A stretch of DNA of 64,000 nucleotides from Gp6-AA40 sp035496255 (GTDB taxonomy: Bacteria > Acidobacteriota > Vicinamibacteria > Vicinamibacterales > UBA2999): contig DATJEU010000068.1 of the NCBI GenBank assembly GCA_035496255.1, positions 1 through 64,000 of the forward strand, given 5' to 3'. A program made the translations under genes and the position numbers. The first letter of the stretch is position 1; each line of letters starts with the position of its first letter. The notes beneath the pieces were generated by a model. It did no database searches. It saw only the letters and a program-made list of their open reading frames with translations, and was not told where the DNA came from. Below, piece after piece: positions 8,839 through 16,642 of this stretch.

Positions 8839-8936
8839 GCGTGTATTGTCACCGCACCTCCGCTGACAGGCCAGGCACGCGGAATAGCTGCCAGGGTTGG
8901 CGTCGTGCATGCACGCGCTGCGATGAGGAGATCGAG

Positions 8937-9086
8937 ATGATTCGAAAGCTCAGCTCGGGTGAGTATCGTCTCTATTCGCGCAAGAAGAATCCGAAGACCG
9001 GCCGTCGCCGCAACCTCGGCACGTTCAGCAGCCGTGCCGCCGCCGAGAAGCACGAGCGCGACGTGCAGTTCTTCAAGCGCCACTGA
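8937..9086 (+). CDS. Small basic conserved-type protein (49 aa)
   Basis: A 49-aa, strongly basic protein. It begins M-I-R-K-L-S-S-G-E-Y-R-L-Y-S-R-K and ends with an E-K-H-E-R-D-V-Q-F-F-K helix. The ATG has a good Shine-Dalgarno site (GAGGAG at 8925-8930, 6 nt upstream). The pattern looks like a small protein I remember as a widespread hypothetical, perhaps nucleic-acid binding from its charge. The function is unknown. It converges with the PLP decarboxylase gene. Confidence 0.75.
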   Translation: MIRKLSSGEYRLYSRKKNPKTGRRRNLGTFSSRAAAEKHERDVQFFKRH

Positions 9087-9112
9087 AAGGAAGCTTGGGA
9101 GGCCGGTCCGGA

Positions 9113-9146
9113 TCTCACGCCCTGGTCTCAGTTCTTTTGCGTGAGA
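9113..9146. terminator. Possible hairpin between convergent genes
   Basis: TCTCACGC (9113-9120) pairs with GCGTGAGA (9139-9146) around an 18-nt loop containing TTCTTTT. It spans the stop of the minus-strand decarboxylase and lies 27 nt after the stop of the 49-aa gene. It may end transcription from either side. Confidence 0.45.
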
Positions 9147-10651
9147 CCCGCTCCCTCTGCGCCCTCCGCTACTCCGCGGAGCTGCGCATCGACTTCGCGG
9201 CCGACGCGTGCGATCACCGCTGGAATCGCATCGACGTCCGCTTCCGACGTGCGGAAGTTCACGATGCAGGCGCGGAGAGCAAACAGGCCGTGGACGATGG
9301 CACTCGAGAGGAACAGTTCACCGCTGCGCTCGATTCGCGACAGTAGTTCCTGATTGAGGCGCGAGATGTACTTCTGCGCTTCGGGATCCGACGCAGGGCG
9401 CAGATCCAGCGGCACGTAACGGAACGTCGCGATGCTGAGGTGCTGTGACAGCGCTTCGAGCTCCGCGTGCCCGCTCACCGAGTCGTGCAGCCGACGCGAG
9501 AGCCGCATGTCGTCCCCGATCATGTCCAGGCATCCCGAGGCCCCGGCCTGACGCAGCGCGAGCCACACCTTCAACGCGCGGAAGCCGCGCGAATTCTGCG
9601 GGCCGTAGTCGAAGTAGTTCGTGACGTCGTGATCGAAGTGGTAGTAGTCGGGATGGTACGAGAACGCCTGTAACAGATGCGCAGGTCGACGGACCAGCGC
9701 GCAGCCGGCCTCGAGCGGCGCGTACAGCCACTTGTGCGGATCGACCGCGACTGAATCCGCCATGGCCATGGCCTGGAGATCCACCGGCGCGCCCGGCACG
9801 CGTGCGGCGAACGCGCCATACGCGCCGTCGACGTGAAACCAGAGATCGTGACGACGGCACACATCGGCGATCGCGGCCAGCGGATCGACAGCCCCGGTGC
9901 TGACGGTCCCCGCGGTGCCGACGACGAGGAAGGGCAACCCGCCAGCCGCGCGATCGGCGAGGATCTGCGACTGGAGCGCTGTCATGTCCATCCGCTGATC
10001 CCCGTCAGTCGGGATCCATCGAATCGCGTCGGTGCCGAGTCCGAACAGGTCTGCGGCCTTGTGAATCCAGGTGTGCGTTTCGGTCGAGACGTACACACGC
10101 AGAGGTTGTGGCAGCGAGCGCAGTCCGGCACGGCGGGTGCCGGCGGGCGCCTTCGCCGCGCGCGCGGCGAGGAAGCAGACGAAGTTCGCCATGTTGCCGC
10201 CGCTCACCAGCAGACCGCCGGCATCGGTCGGAACGCCGATCAATTCCGCGATCCAGCGAATCGTCTGCGCTTCGATCTCGGTGGCCAGCGGCGACAGCCG
10301 CCATGCGCCCACGTTCTGATTGACGGCTGATGCGAGCAGGTCGGCGAGCGCTCCGATCGGTGCCGGACTGGAGGTGACGTAGCCGAAGAAGCGCGGATGT
10401 CCGTTGAAGAGCGAGTGTCGGAACAGCAGCCCCGCCGTGTCGGCCAGCAGCGCGCCGGCGTCGGCGCTGCCGGATGGCGGCAGCGCCTGATCCGCGCCGA
10501 GTACGTCGCGGATCGCCGATGGCGCCTGATCGCGAACGATCGGTCCCTCCGGCATCGCCGCGAGCCAGTCCGCGATTTGATCCACGAGCGCATGTCCGGC
10601 GGCACGAAACGCCGTGTCAGACATGTCGATTGGCGCACGCCGCGTCGTCAT
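9128..10651 (-). CDS. PLP-dependent group II decarboxylase (aromatic/L-amino-acid type)
   Basis: A 507-aa fold-type I PLP enzyme of the pyridoxal-dependent decarboxylase family. Visible landmarks are V-S-G-G-N-M-A-N (cofactor phosphate region), H-V-D-G-A-Y-G-A-F (Asp that contacts the pyridine ring) and V-D-P-H-K-W-L-Y (Schiff-base lysine). It should decarboxylate an aromatic or similar amino acid to an amine in the cytoplasm; the substrate is not decidable. The frame is open to 10831, but ATG 10651 has GAGGGAG 4-10 nt upstream and overlaps the PIG-L stop by 4 nt (ATGA), so it is translationally coupled as the last gene of the 12793-9128 operon. Confidence 0.88.
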   Translation of the reverse strand: MTTRRAPIDMSDTAFRAAGHALVDQIADWLAAMPEGPIVRDQAPSAIRDVLGADQALPPSGSADAGALLADTAGLLFRHSLFNGHPRFFGYVTSSPAPIGALADLLASAVNQNVGAWRLSPLATEIEAQTIRWIAELIGVPTDAGGLLVSGGNMANFVCFLAARAAKAPAGTRRAGLRSLPQPLRVYVSTETHTWIHKAADLFGLGTDAIRWIPTDGDQRMDMTALQSQILADRAAGGLPFLVVGTAGTVSTGAVDPLAAIADVCRRHDLWFHVDGAYGAFAARVPGAPVDLQAMAMADSVAVDPHKWLYAPLEAGCALVRRPAHLLQAFSYHPDYYHFDHDVTNYFDYGPQNSRGFRALKVWLALRQAGASGCLDMIGDDMRLSRRLHDSVSGHAELEALSQHLSIATFRYVPLDLRPASDPEAQKYISRLNQELLSRIERSGELFLSSAIVHGLFALRACIVNFRTSEADVDAIPAVIARVGREVDAQLRGVAEGAEGAGLTQKN

Positions 10652-11421
10652 CGCACTCCCTCGAAGAGATCGGACTCGCGCGTGCGCCCGCCATTCACCA
10701 GGCTGAACGCCCGGTAGTACTCCTGCACGCCCCAGAGCGCACGATGGTGCTCGTCGGGCAGTGCCGCGAGGCCGCGATAGATGCTCATCTGCGTCTCGTG
10801 ACACTGCACCGCGCGCCATACCGTCGGCCACACGTCGCGCGTGTCGATGCGCGCTGTGATGGCCCAGTCCGGTGCCGGAACGACATGCCGTTCGACGCCG
10901 TCGACGGTGCTGGTCAGCTTTTTCAGCGCCGATTCATAGGCTGCCCAGGTCGGGGCGGCCCACGCAATCTGATAGAGCTTCTGCACGGCACTGCTGCCAC
11001 CGGCGCGAACGATGGCCGCTGTGGTCAACTGGGAGATCGCCACGTGATCGGGGTGGCCGTAGGCGCCTTCCGGCCCGAACGTGATCACGACCTGTGGCCG
11101 AACCCGGCGCAGGTGATCGGCGATGACGTTCTGCGCCTCCGCGGCGTCCACCGTGTCGAGCCCGCCATCCGGGTAGCCGAGAATGGTGACGTCGCGCACG
11201 CCAAGTTCACGCGCCGCGGCGTGCAGTTCCGCTTCCCGCGTCCTGCCGACCACGTCCGGTGACGGACGGTCGGTGGCGTCACCGAACCGTCCGCGTTCGC
11301 CGCGCGTGGCGGTGACGACTGAGATCTCGACACCCTCCGCCGCGTACCTGGCGAGCGTCCCGCCGGTCCCGAGCGACTCATCGTCGGGATGAGCGAGGAC
11401 GCACATCAGCCGTCGTTGCAT
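10648..11421 (-). CDS. PIG-L/LmbE family N-acetylglucosamine deacetylase
   Basis: A 257-aa zinc-dependent de-N-acetylase. The metal motif A-H-P-D-D-E lies at residues 10-15 and a second metal-site histidine lies in Y-G-H-P-D-H. Relatives deacetylate GlcNAc-linked small molecules, for example GlcNAc-inositol in mycothiol synthesis or GlcNAc-malate in bacillithiol synthesis. Nothing else of those thiol pathways is visible here, so the substrate is open. It follows the methyltransferase by 15 nt and overlaps the decarboxylase by 4 nt. Confidence 0.85.
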   Translation of the reverse strand: MQRRLMCVLAHPDDESLGTGGTLARYAAEGVEISVVTATRGERGRFGDATDRPSPDVVGRTREAELHAAARELGVRDVTILGYPDGGLDTVDAAEAQNVIADHLRRVRPQVVITFGPEGAYGHPDHVAISQLTTAAIVRAGGSSAVQKLYQIAWAAPTWAAYESALKKLTSTVDGVERHVVPAPDWAITARIDTRDVWPTVWRAVQCHETQMSIYRGLAALPDEHHRALWGVQEYYRAFSLVNGGRTRESDLFEGVR

Positions 11422-11436
11422 GCCTCGTCTCGCCGG

Positions 11437-12252
11437 CTATCGCGTGATGACCGTCTCGAGGTATTCCCCCGGAACCACGAGACCCGCTTCCGATCCGCCG
11501 CCGCGAGTCGCCTTGCGCAGCAGTGCCAGCATGTCGCCCTCGAGTGTCCGCCGGCCGGCTTCATCGAGCGCGAGAAAGGCTTTGTGCGTCGGCCCGTAGT
11601 ACCGGCGGAAGACGTCGACGAAGTGCTCCGGAGAGCGATAGCGGAACGTGAAGTACTGACTCGCGTGCGCGATCGACCCGGCGCCGGCGAACAGCTTCTC
11701 CATGTGGGTCCTGGAGCCCCACAACAGCGGCGAGGCGATGCCGGGGGCCGGCGCCACGTGCTTCGCGATCGTGCGGAACAGATCACCGATGAAGCCCTCC
11801 GGCGTCCACGACGCGAGCCCGATCCGTCCACCCGGCCGGCAGACGCGCAGCAGCTCTGTTGCCGCCTGCTCCTGCGCGGGCGCGAACATCACGCCGAAGG
11901 TCGAGAGGACAGCGTCGAAGCTGGCGTCGGGGAAGGGAAGGTTCTCGGCATCCGCGACCTGGAAGACGATGTCCAGTCGTTCGGCATCGGCGCGATGGCG
12001 TCCGCGTTCGAGCAGGCCGGAGTTGTAGTCGGTCGACGTGACCGCGGCGAAGCGACGGGCTGCGGCGAGCGTCGCGTTGCCGTTGCCCGCGGCGACGTCG
12101 AGCACGCGTTCACCGGCGCGAAGATCGACGGCTTCGCAGAGCAGCTCGCCGACGATCTGGAGCGTCGTGCCGATAATCGCGTAATCGCCCGACGCCCACA
12201 TCGCCTGCTGCCGCGCCTTGACCGCCGACAAGTCCATCAAAGCAGTGCTCAT
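11437..12252 (-). CDS. Class I SAM-dependent methyltransferase (methyltransferase-11 type)
   Basis: A 271-aa Rossmann-type methyltransferase. The SAM-binding motif V-L-D-V-A-A-G-N-G lies near residue 50, followed by the acidic ribose-binding position (T-S-T-D-Y-N) and A-D-A-E-N-L-P-F before the post-II motif. The ubiE-like layout suggests a small-molecule acceptor. It is the second gene of the operon that starts with DinB, with a 16-nt spacer upstream. Confidence 0.83.
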   Translation of the reverse strand: MSTALMDLSAVKARQQAMWASGDYAIIGTTLQIVGELLCEAVDLRAGERVLDVAAGNGNATLAAARRFAAVTSTDYNSGLLERGRHRADAERLDIVFQVADAENLPFPDASFDAVLSTFGVMFAPAQEQAATELLRVCRPGGRIGLASWTPEGFIGDLFRTIAKHVAPAPGIASPLLWGSRTHMEKLFAGAGSIAHASQYFTFRYRSPEHFVDVFRRYYGPTHKAFLALDEAGRRTLEGDMLALLRKATRGGGSEAGLVVPGEYLETVITR

Positions 12253-12268
12253 GACGTGTCTCCTCGTG

Positions 12269-12793
12269 TCAGCGGCCGAGCGCGCGGCGGATCAGGACCA
12301 TGTGGTGATAGCTGTGACGCAACGCGTGGTCTTCGATGAAGAACTGGCAGGTGAGCGGCGCGTCTTCATAGAGCGAGTTCGGCGTCGCGGTCGCAAGCTG
12401 CTCCCCGGTGAGCGCCCGGATCGCTGCCGCCGCCGCTGCGCTGTTCTGCCGCAGCAGCGCGATCGCTTCTTCCTTCGTCGGCGTCGGGTTGTCGGCCGCG
12501 TGTTTCGCGTTCACGTCGGCGACGGCATCCCAGGTCACGCCGGTGATCGGCTGGCCTGCGGCAATCGCCTGGGCCAGCTGAATCTCGAGCGGATAGATGC
12601 TGGCGACGTGGTGAACGATGACGCCGACGGGGCGGCGGTCCTTGAGCGGCGTGCTGCGCCACTCGGCATCGGTCAGGCTGCCAGCGAACGTGATGAGCGC
12701 CTGGGCGCCCTGTTCGAGGCGCTCGGCCAGGGCGTCTGCCTGTGGGCCGGCGGCACCTGTGCGGGTGTCGGGAGTCGGAATGGTGTGTGTCAT
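12269..12793 (-). CDS. DinB-family protein
   Basis: A 174-aa four-helix protein of the DinB/YfiT-like superfamily. The likely metal-binding histidines are H-H near residue 60 (V-I-V-H-H-V) and H-x-x-x-H near the C-terminus (D-H-A-L-R-H-S-Y-H-H). Relatives include metal-dependent transferases that use bacillithiol or mycothiol. That is a possible link to the PIG-L deacetylase in the same operon, but it is inference. The start at 12793 is favoured over the open frame to 13090 because a TACAGT -10 lies 7 nt upstream. Confidence 0.75.
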   Translation of the reverse strand: MTHTIPTPDTRTGAAGPQADALAERLEQGAQALITFAGSLTDAEWRSTPLKDRRPVGVIVHHVASIYPLEIQLAQAIAAGQPITGVTWDAVADVNAKHAADNPTPTKEEAIALLRQNSAAAAAAIRALTGEQLATATPNSLYEDAPLTCQFFIEDHALRHSYHHMVLIRRALGR

Positions 12794-12800
12794 GCGGCGA

Positions 12801-12806
12801 ACTGTA
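12801..12806 (-). promoter_or_regulatory. Possible leaderless -10 (TACAGT) of the dinB operon
   Basis: On the minus strand TACAGT is followed by 7 nt and then the DinB ATG, with no Shine-Dalgarno sequence. The spacing matches other leaderless candidates in this window. The hexamer is only a 4/6 match to TATAAT. Confidence 0.35.
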
Positions 12807-12867
12807 ACAGGGCCGCGGCAGCCCGAACTTCGCCGGATCGGGTCATTTTGGCGGCGAATCGAAAAAT

Positions 12868-12965
12868 GGCCGGATCCGGCCATGGCCACGTCATGGAAAA
12901 GTACGCCACGACGGTCACGACGAATTAGGACGGCCCCGACGAAAGCTCCGTGCTCGTCGTGGCGT
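12868..12965. terminator. Palindrome and hairpin downstream of the LuxR gene
   Basis: The gap between the TPR-LuxR stop (12979) and the dinB start holds a perfect 16-bp palindrome TGGCCGGATCCGGCCA (12868-12883) and an 11-bp inverted repeat (12903-12913 with 12955-12965, ACGCCACGACG). The outer pair is a plausible terminator for luxR. The palindrome could be an operator for the dinB operon, about 65 nt upstream of its -10. Confidence 0.45.
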
Positions 12966-12978
12966 CTGCCGTTTTGGG

Positions 12979-14649
12979 TTAAATCAGCCCAAGCCGGGCG
13001 GCGTGGGCGACGGCGGCGGAGCGGGACGAGACATCCAGCTTGGTCAGCGTGTTCGCCACGTGGCGATGCACCGTGTGCTCGCTGATGCACAGGCGATCGG
13101 CAATTGCCTGGTTGCTCAGGCCCGTGGAAATCAGGCGCAGCACTTCGAGTTCGCGGGTGGTCAGGCCGCCGGCGCCGCGTGACGCCTTCGTGCTGGCCGC
13201 GGGCGATCGCAGCTCCTGCTTCACCGCGTCGGCTGCGGCGATGTCGACGCGCGCGTCGAGCGTGGTGAACTGGTCGAGCGCGCGCTGGACTTCAGAAGCC
13301 GCCGCTTCGGTGCGACCGAGCCGCGCCAGCACTCGGGCGAGGGCGAGGCGGGCACGGGCCACGTCGTATGGCGCGCCGCTTCGCTCGAACAAGTCCACCG
13401 CATCCTCGAGATCGCGCCGCGCCCCATCGTCCTCGCCGCCGGCGAAGGCGACGAGACCGGCAGCGAGGCTCGCCGTGGCCAGCAGCGGCGACGTGCGCGC
13501 GTCGGTGGCGATGCCCCGCAATTCGTCGAGGGCCGTGCGTGCGGCATCGCGATGCGCCGGGCCAGCGGCGGCGTGCGCGCGCACCAGCAGCTCGAGTCCT
13601 GGTGCCCGCTCGATGCGATTGCGAACCGGCATGCGCCGCAGATGCCGCTCCGCCAACTCGATTGCGGTCGTGGCGTCGCCGCGATCGAGCGCGATCGCCG
13701 CGCGTCCGAGCGACGCCACCGGATGTGCGCTGCTGCGTTCGAATAACGCCGCCGCCTCGTCGAGCCGCCCCTGGCGACGACGCAGTTCACCCAGGCGGGC
13801 GAGGCCGTCGGTCGTCATCCCCGGCCGGCAGACGGCGAGCTCGTCGCACGCGTTGGTCAGTTCGCGTTCGGCTTCGTCCCACGCGCCTCTCGACATGCAG
13901 ACGGATGCGTACTGCGTGCGGCAGACGGCGAACAGCGGCTTGAGGCCGACCTTCCGGCTGTGCTCCTTGATCCGCTCGCACCACTGAATCACGCGGCCGT
14001 GATCGCGCACGCGTTCGCAGGCGGCGATCAGGTAGCAGCCGGCAAGACCGATCAGCAGGCGATCGGTCACCTCGCCGGCGAGGATCGCGGCGCTGACCTC
14101 GTCCAGTTCGCGCAACCCCTCGGCGACGCGGCCGACGGTCACGCGTGACCAACCGCGCAGGGCGCGGCCGACCATCTCGTAATCGACGGTGCCAAGCGCC
14201 TGGCTGACGCGGATCGCGTCGGTGCTCAACGCTTCGGCTGCTTCAGCGTCGCCTTCGTCCGCCAGCGCGAACAGCGCCGCGCGCACCGCGAGGAATGCGT
14301 GCTCGTGCGATTCCGGTTGTCCGTCGAGCAGCCGGCGCGCGCGCTGCAGCCAGCCGTTCGCCACGCCATCCTCGCCGCGGAACGCCGAACTGTCCCACGC
14401 GATCCAGGTCGCGACCCGCGCCGCGGACACGACGTCGCCGCGACCGAGGTATCCGCGATAGGCGCGCTCGCGTGAGTCGAAGACGACGTCGCCCTGATCC
14501 AGCCACCAGCCGGCCAGTCCGAGTCCTTCGAGTGCTTCAGGAGACTCCTCGACCGCGAGCGCCCGCCTGAACGCGTGCTCGGCATCGAGCCACGCGCCCT
14601 GATCCAGCGCCGCGCGGCCTGCGGTGAGATCGGCGTCTGACGCCAGCAC
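12979..14649 (-). CDS. TPR-LuxR family transcriptional regulator
   Basis: A 556-aa protein. Residues 1-470 are alpha-helical TPR-like repeats rich in A-L-x-x-G and D-x-A patterns. The C-terminus is a LuxR-type helix-turn-helix: L-T-T-R-E-L-E-V-L-R-L-I, then I-A-D-R-L-C-I-S-E-H-T-V-H-R-H-V as the DNA-reading helix pair. This is a LuxR regulator without a receiver domain, presumably sensing through the TPR array. It sits directly upstream of the dinB operon on the same strand, so that operon is its most likely target. The GTG start is 8 nt after a perfect TATAAT, implying a leaderless mRNA. Confidence 0.85.
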   Translation of the reverse strand: MLASDADLTAGRAALDQGAWLDAEHAFRRALAVEESPEALEGLGLAGWWLDQGDVVFDSRERAYRGYLGRGDVVSAARVATWIAWDSSAFRGEDGVANGWLQRARRLLDGQPESHEHAFLAVRAALFALADEGDAEAAEALSTDAIRVSQALGTVDYEMVGRALRGWSRVTVGRVAEGLRELDEVSAAILAGEVTDRLLIGLAGCYLIAACERVRDHGRVIQWCERIKEHSRKVGLKPLFAVCRTQYASVCMSRGAWDEAERELTNACDELAVCRPGMTTDGLARLGELRRRQGRLDEAAALFERSSAHPVASLGRAAIALDRGDATTAIELAERHLRRMPVRNRIERAPGLELLVRAHAAAGPAHRDAARTALDELRGIATDARTSPLLATASLAAGLVAFAGGEDDGARRDLEDAVDLFERSGAPYDVARARLALARVLARLGRTEAAASEVQRALDQFTTLDARVDIAAADAVKQELRSPAASTKASRGAGGLTTRELEVLRLISTGLSNQAIADRLCISEHTVHRHVANTLTKLDVSSRSAAVAHAARLGLI

Positions 14650-14657
14650 AGCACGCG

Positions 14658-14663
14658 ATTATA
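14658..14663 (-). promoter_or_regulatory. Consensus -10 (TATAAT) giving a leaderless luxR transcript
   Basis: A perfect TATAAT on the minus strand is followed by 8 nt and then the GTG start of the TPR-LuxR gene. There is no room for a ribosome-binding site. This is the strongest of the leaderless candidates; no clear -35 is visible. Confidence 0.6.
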
Positions 14664-14682
14664 GCGGCGGGGACTGGACGCG

Positions 14683-14771
14683 GTTGGCGGGTTGGCGGCT
14701 GGCGGTTGATGGCAGGCGGCATGGATACATGCCGCGTACACGTGGGTCCGCGGCCGCCGGTCGCCAGCCGC
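14683..14771. repeat. TGGCGG-type heptamer repeats with nested hairpins
   Basis: About four degenerate units of TTGGCGG/CTGGCGG (14683-14713) lead into nested stems: GCGGCTGGCG (14695-14704) with CGCCAGCCGC (14762-14771), and GCGGCAT (14716-14722) with ATGCCGC (14729-14735). It lies just after the stop of the minus-strand guaB1-like gene, so it may serve as its terminator. Confidence 0.6.
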
Positions 14772-14777
14772 GTCGGG

Positions 14778-16268
14778 TCAGCGGTCGAACGACTCGCGGC
14801 GCGCCGATTCCGTCAGCTTCGTCACATAGCGTTCCGGATTCCTGCGAAACATCTCCTGCAGTTCGCCAAGACTCTTCGCGCCGCCGTAGCTGATCGCCGA
14901 GCACAGGTGCTTCAGCATGTCGCGGATGATCGGGCGCACCGATCCGCGCGCCGGCACCGCAATCTCCAGCCCTTCGGCGCCAAGCGCATCGACGTCGGCG
15001 GCGTCGAGGTCCTCGACGTCGAGGCGATCGACGATGGCTTCGAGCGAGGCCATGCCGCGAAACACCTTGAAGGGCACGCGGACGGTCTTGCTCGATTCGG
15101 GGACGACCACCGGCTTCTGCACGGTGTCGCCGGGTGTCTCGGTCGTGCCGGCGAAGGCGCTCCCGAGCATCACGGTGTCGCCGCCGAAGAGCAGCGCCTG
15201 CACGACCGCGCCATCGCGCTTGATGCCACCGTCGGCGATCAGCGGGACGCGGCCGCCAGCAGCCAGACGACACTCGACGAGTGCCTGCACCTGAGCGACG
15301 CCGAAGTTCGTATTCAGCCGCGTGGTACATCCGCCGCCAGGGCCGATGCCGACCTTGATCGCGTTCACACCGCGCTCGAGCAGGAACTTCACGCCTTCGG
15401 CCGTCGCAACGTTGCCGGCGATCAGCTCGACGTCGCCGACCTGCTTCCGGAACGCGTCGATCGCGCGCGCCATCACCACGGAGTGTCCGTGGGCGATGTC
15501 GATCACGATCACGTCGACGCCGGCGCGAACGAGCTCCGCCGCGCGTTCGAGGTAGTCCCCTTTCGCACCGATGGCGGCGCCGACGCGCAGGCGGCCGCGG
15601 TCGTCGCGCGTGGCAAACGGCAGTTGCCGTTGTCGCACGAGATCCTTGGCGGTGATGAGACCGATCAAGTGATCGCCGGCGTCCACCAGCGGCAGCTTTT
15701 TGATCTTGTGATCCCGCATCAGCTCCGCCGCCTGTGCCAGGTCCGGCACGCCGGCGTGCACGATCAACTGCTGCCGCGGCGTCATCCGCGCCCTCACGGG
15801 CTCGCGCGTATCCGCCACGAACCGCAGATCTCGCATCGTCAGCACGCCTTCGAGTCGTCCGCTGTCGCCGATGACGACGAGCGTGCCGACACCGGTCGAG
15901 CGCATGCGCGTCGCGGCCTCCGCGATCGAGGCGTGCGCCGTGGTCGTATACGGGTCGGTAATGATGCCGTGCTGCCGGCGTTTGACGTGCTCGACCTCGC
16001 GGACCTGTGGCTCGATCTCACCGCTGCGGAAGCCACGATCGACGATGCCGATGCCGCCTTCTTCCGCCAGCGCAATCGCCATCGCGGCGCGGGTGACGGT
16101 GTCCATATTGGCCGAGATGATCGGCCGCTTCAGCGTCAGTCCGGTGGAAAGCCGCGACGACAGATCGATGGTTGCGGGATCCCGCCGTTCGATGACGCTG
16201 TGCTGAGGTGTGAACAGGAAGTCGTCGAAGGTGCCGCCGTGGACGAGTTCGCGAAGCGTACGTTCCAT
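14778..16268 (-). CDS. guaB1: GuaB1-type IMP dehydrogenase-related protein (possible GMP reductase)
   Basis: A 496-aa TIM-barrel enzyme with an inserted pair of CBS domains (about residues 95-215). The catalytic cysteine is at about 314 in G-I-G-P-G-G-G-C-T-T-R; most IMPDHs have S-I before that Cys. IMPDH oxidises IMP to XMP using an Arg-Tyr dyad on a mobile flap. The region where that flap should be is short and I see no R-Y-x-Q. GuaB1 proteins lacking the dyad act as GMP reductases in actinobacteria, so a purine-salvage role (GMP to IMP) is plausible. ATG 16268 is preferred; ATG 16280 is possible. It is monocistronic and divergent from the 71-aa gene. Confidence 0.8.
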   Translation of the reverse strand: MERTLRELVHGGTFDDFLFTPQHSVIERRDPATIDLSSRLSTGLTLKRPIISANMDTVTRAAMAIALAEEGGIGIVDRGFRSGEIEPQVREVEHVKRRQHGIITDPYTTTAHASIAEAATRMRSTGVGTLVVIGDSGRLEGVLTMRDLRFVADTREPVRARMTPRQQLIVHAGVPDLAQAAELMRDHKIKKLPLVDAGDHLIGLITAKDLVRQRQLPFATRDDRGRLRVGAAIGAKGDYLERAAELVRAGVDVIVIDIAHGHSVVMARAIDAFRKQVGDVELIAGNVATAEGVKFLLERGVNAIKVGIGPGGGCTTRLNTNFGVAQVQALVECRLAAGGRVPLIADGGIKRDGAVVQALLFGGDTVMLGSAFAGTTETPGDTVQKPVVVPESSKTVRVPFKVFRGMASLEAIVDRLDVEDLDAADVDALGAEGLEIAVPARGSVRPIIRDMLKHLCSAISYGGAKSLGELQEMFRRNPERYVTKLTESARRESFDR

Positions 16269-16376
16269 CGTGCCGCACATTCTCGTTCGCGACCTGTCGT
16301 CCTGTGAAGATGGCAATGGCCGGGCCTGACGGAAGGGTATTGGCGTTGCACCGATTTTTCCGTGAGGAGGTCAGCT

Positions 16377-16592
16377 ATGGCGTCGAGAAAAGACGAGATG
16401 TCGCGAGCCGATCGGGATCGGAAGAGTTCGGACATCCGCCGGGATACACAGGTGCGCGGATCGATGGGGAAGCCGGCATCGGGACGCGAGAGCGACACCA
16501 CTTCTCAGTCGAGCGAGGACATCCGCGGACGTTCGACGTCGGAGTCGAGCCGCCCACCGCGGCAGCCCGGACGGATGCCGCTGCCTGACTAG
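16377..16592 (+). CDS. Small disordered hydrophilic protein (71 aa)
   Basis: A 71-aa protein of mostly Arg, Ser, Asp, Gly and Pro with no hydrophobic core, so probably disordered. The start has an excellent Shine-Dalgarno site (AGGAGG at 16365-16370, 6 nt before ATG), so it is likely translated well. I do not recognise a family. It stands next to a group of stress-type genes, and composition alone would fit a stress-induced hydrophilin-like protein. A strong hairpin follows its stop. Confidence 0.6.
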   Translation: MASRKDEMSRADRDRKSSDIRRDTQVRGSMGKPASGRESDTTSQSSEDIRGRSTSESSRPPRQPGRMPLPD

Positions 16593-16599
16593 AACTGCT

Positions 16600-16641
16600 G
16601 GTGGGCGGTGGCTGGTGGGACGCTGCTGCCCACCGCCCACC
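16600..16641. terminator. Strong hairpin between convergent genes
   Basis: GGTGGGCGGTGG (16600-16611) pairs perfectly with CCACCGCCCACC (16630-16641), a 12-bp GC stem with an 18-nt loop. It lies 7 nt after the 71-aa gene and ends just before the stop of the convergent hydrolase gene. It probably ends transcription from both sides. No T-run is present. The GGTGGGC/GGTGGCT words link it to the heptamer spacers elsewhere. Confidence 0.65.
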
Positions 16642-16642
16642 G

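Noticed and set aside
8535..8936. The upstream extension of the 49-aa protein's frame to 183 residues.
   Set aside because: The extension runs antisense through the FmdB gene and a REP element, while a good Shine-Dalgarno site marks ATG 8937.
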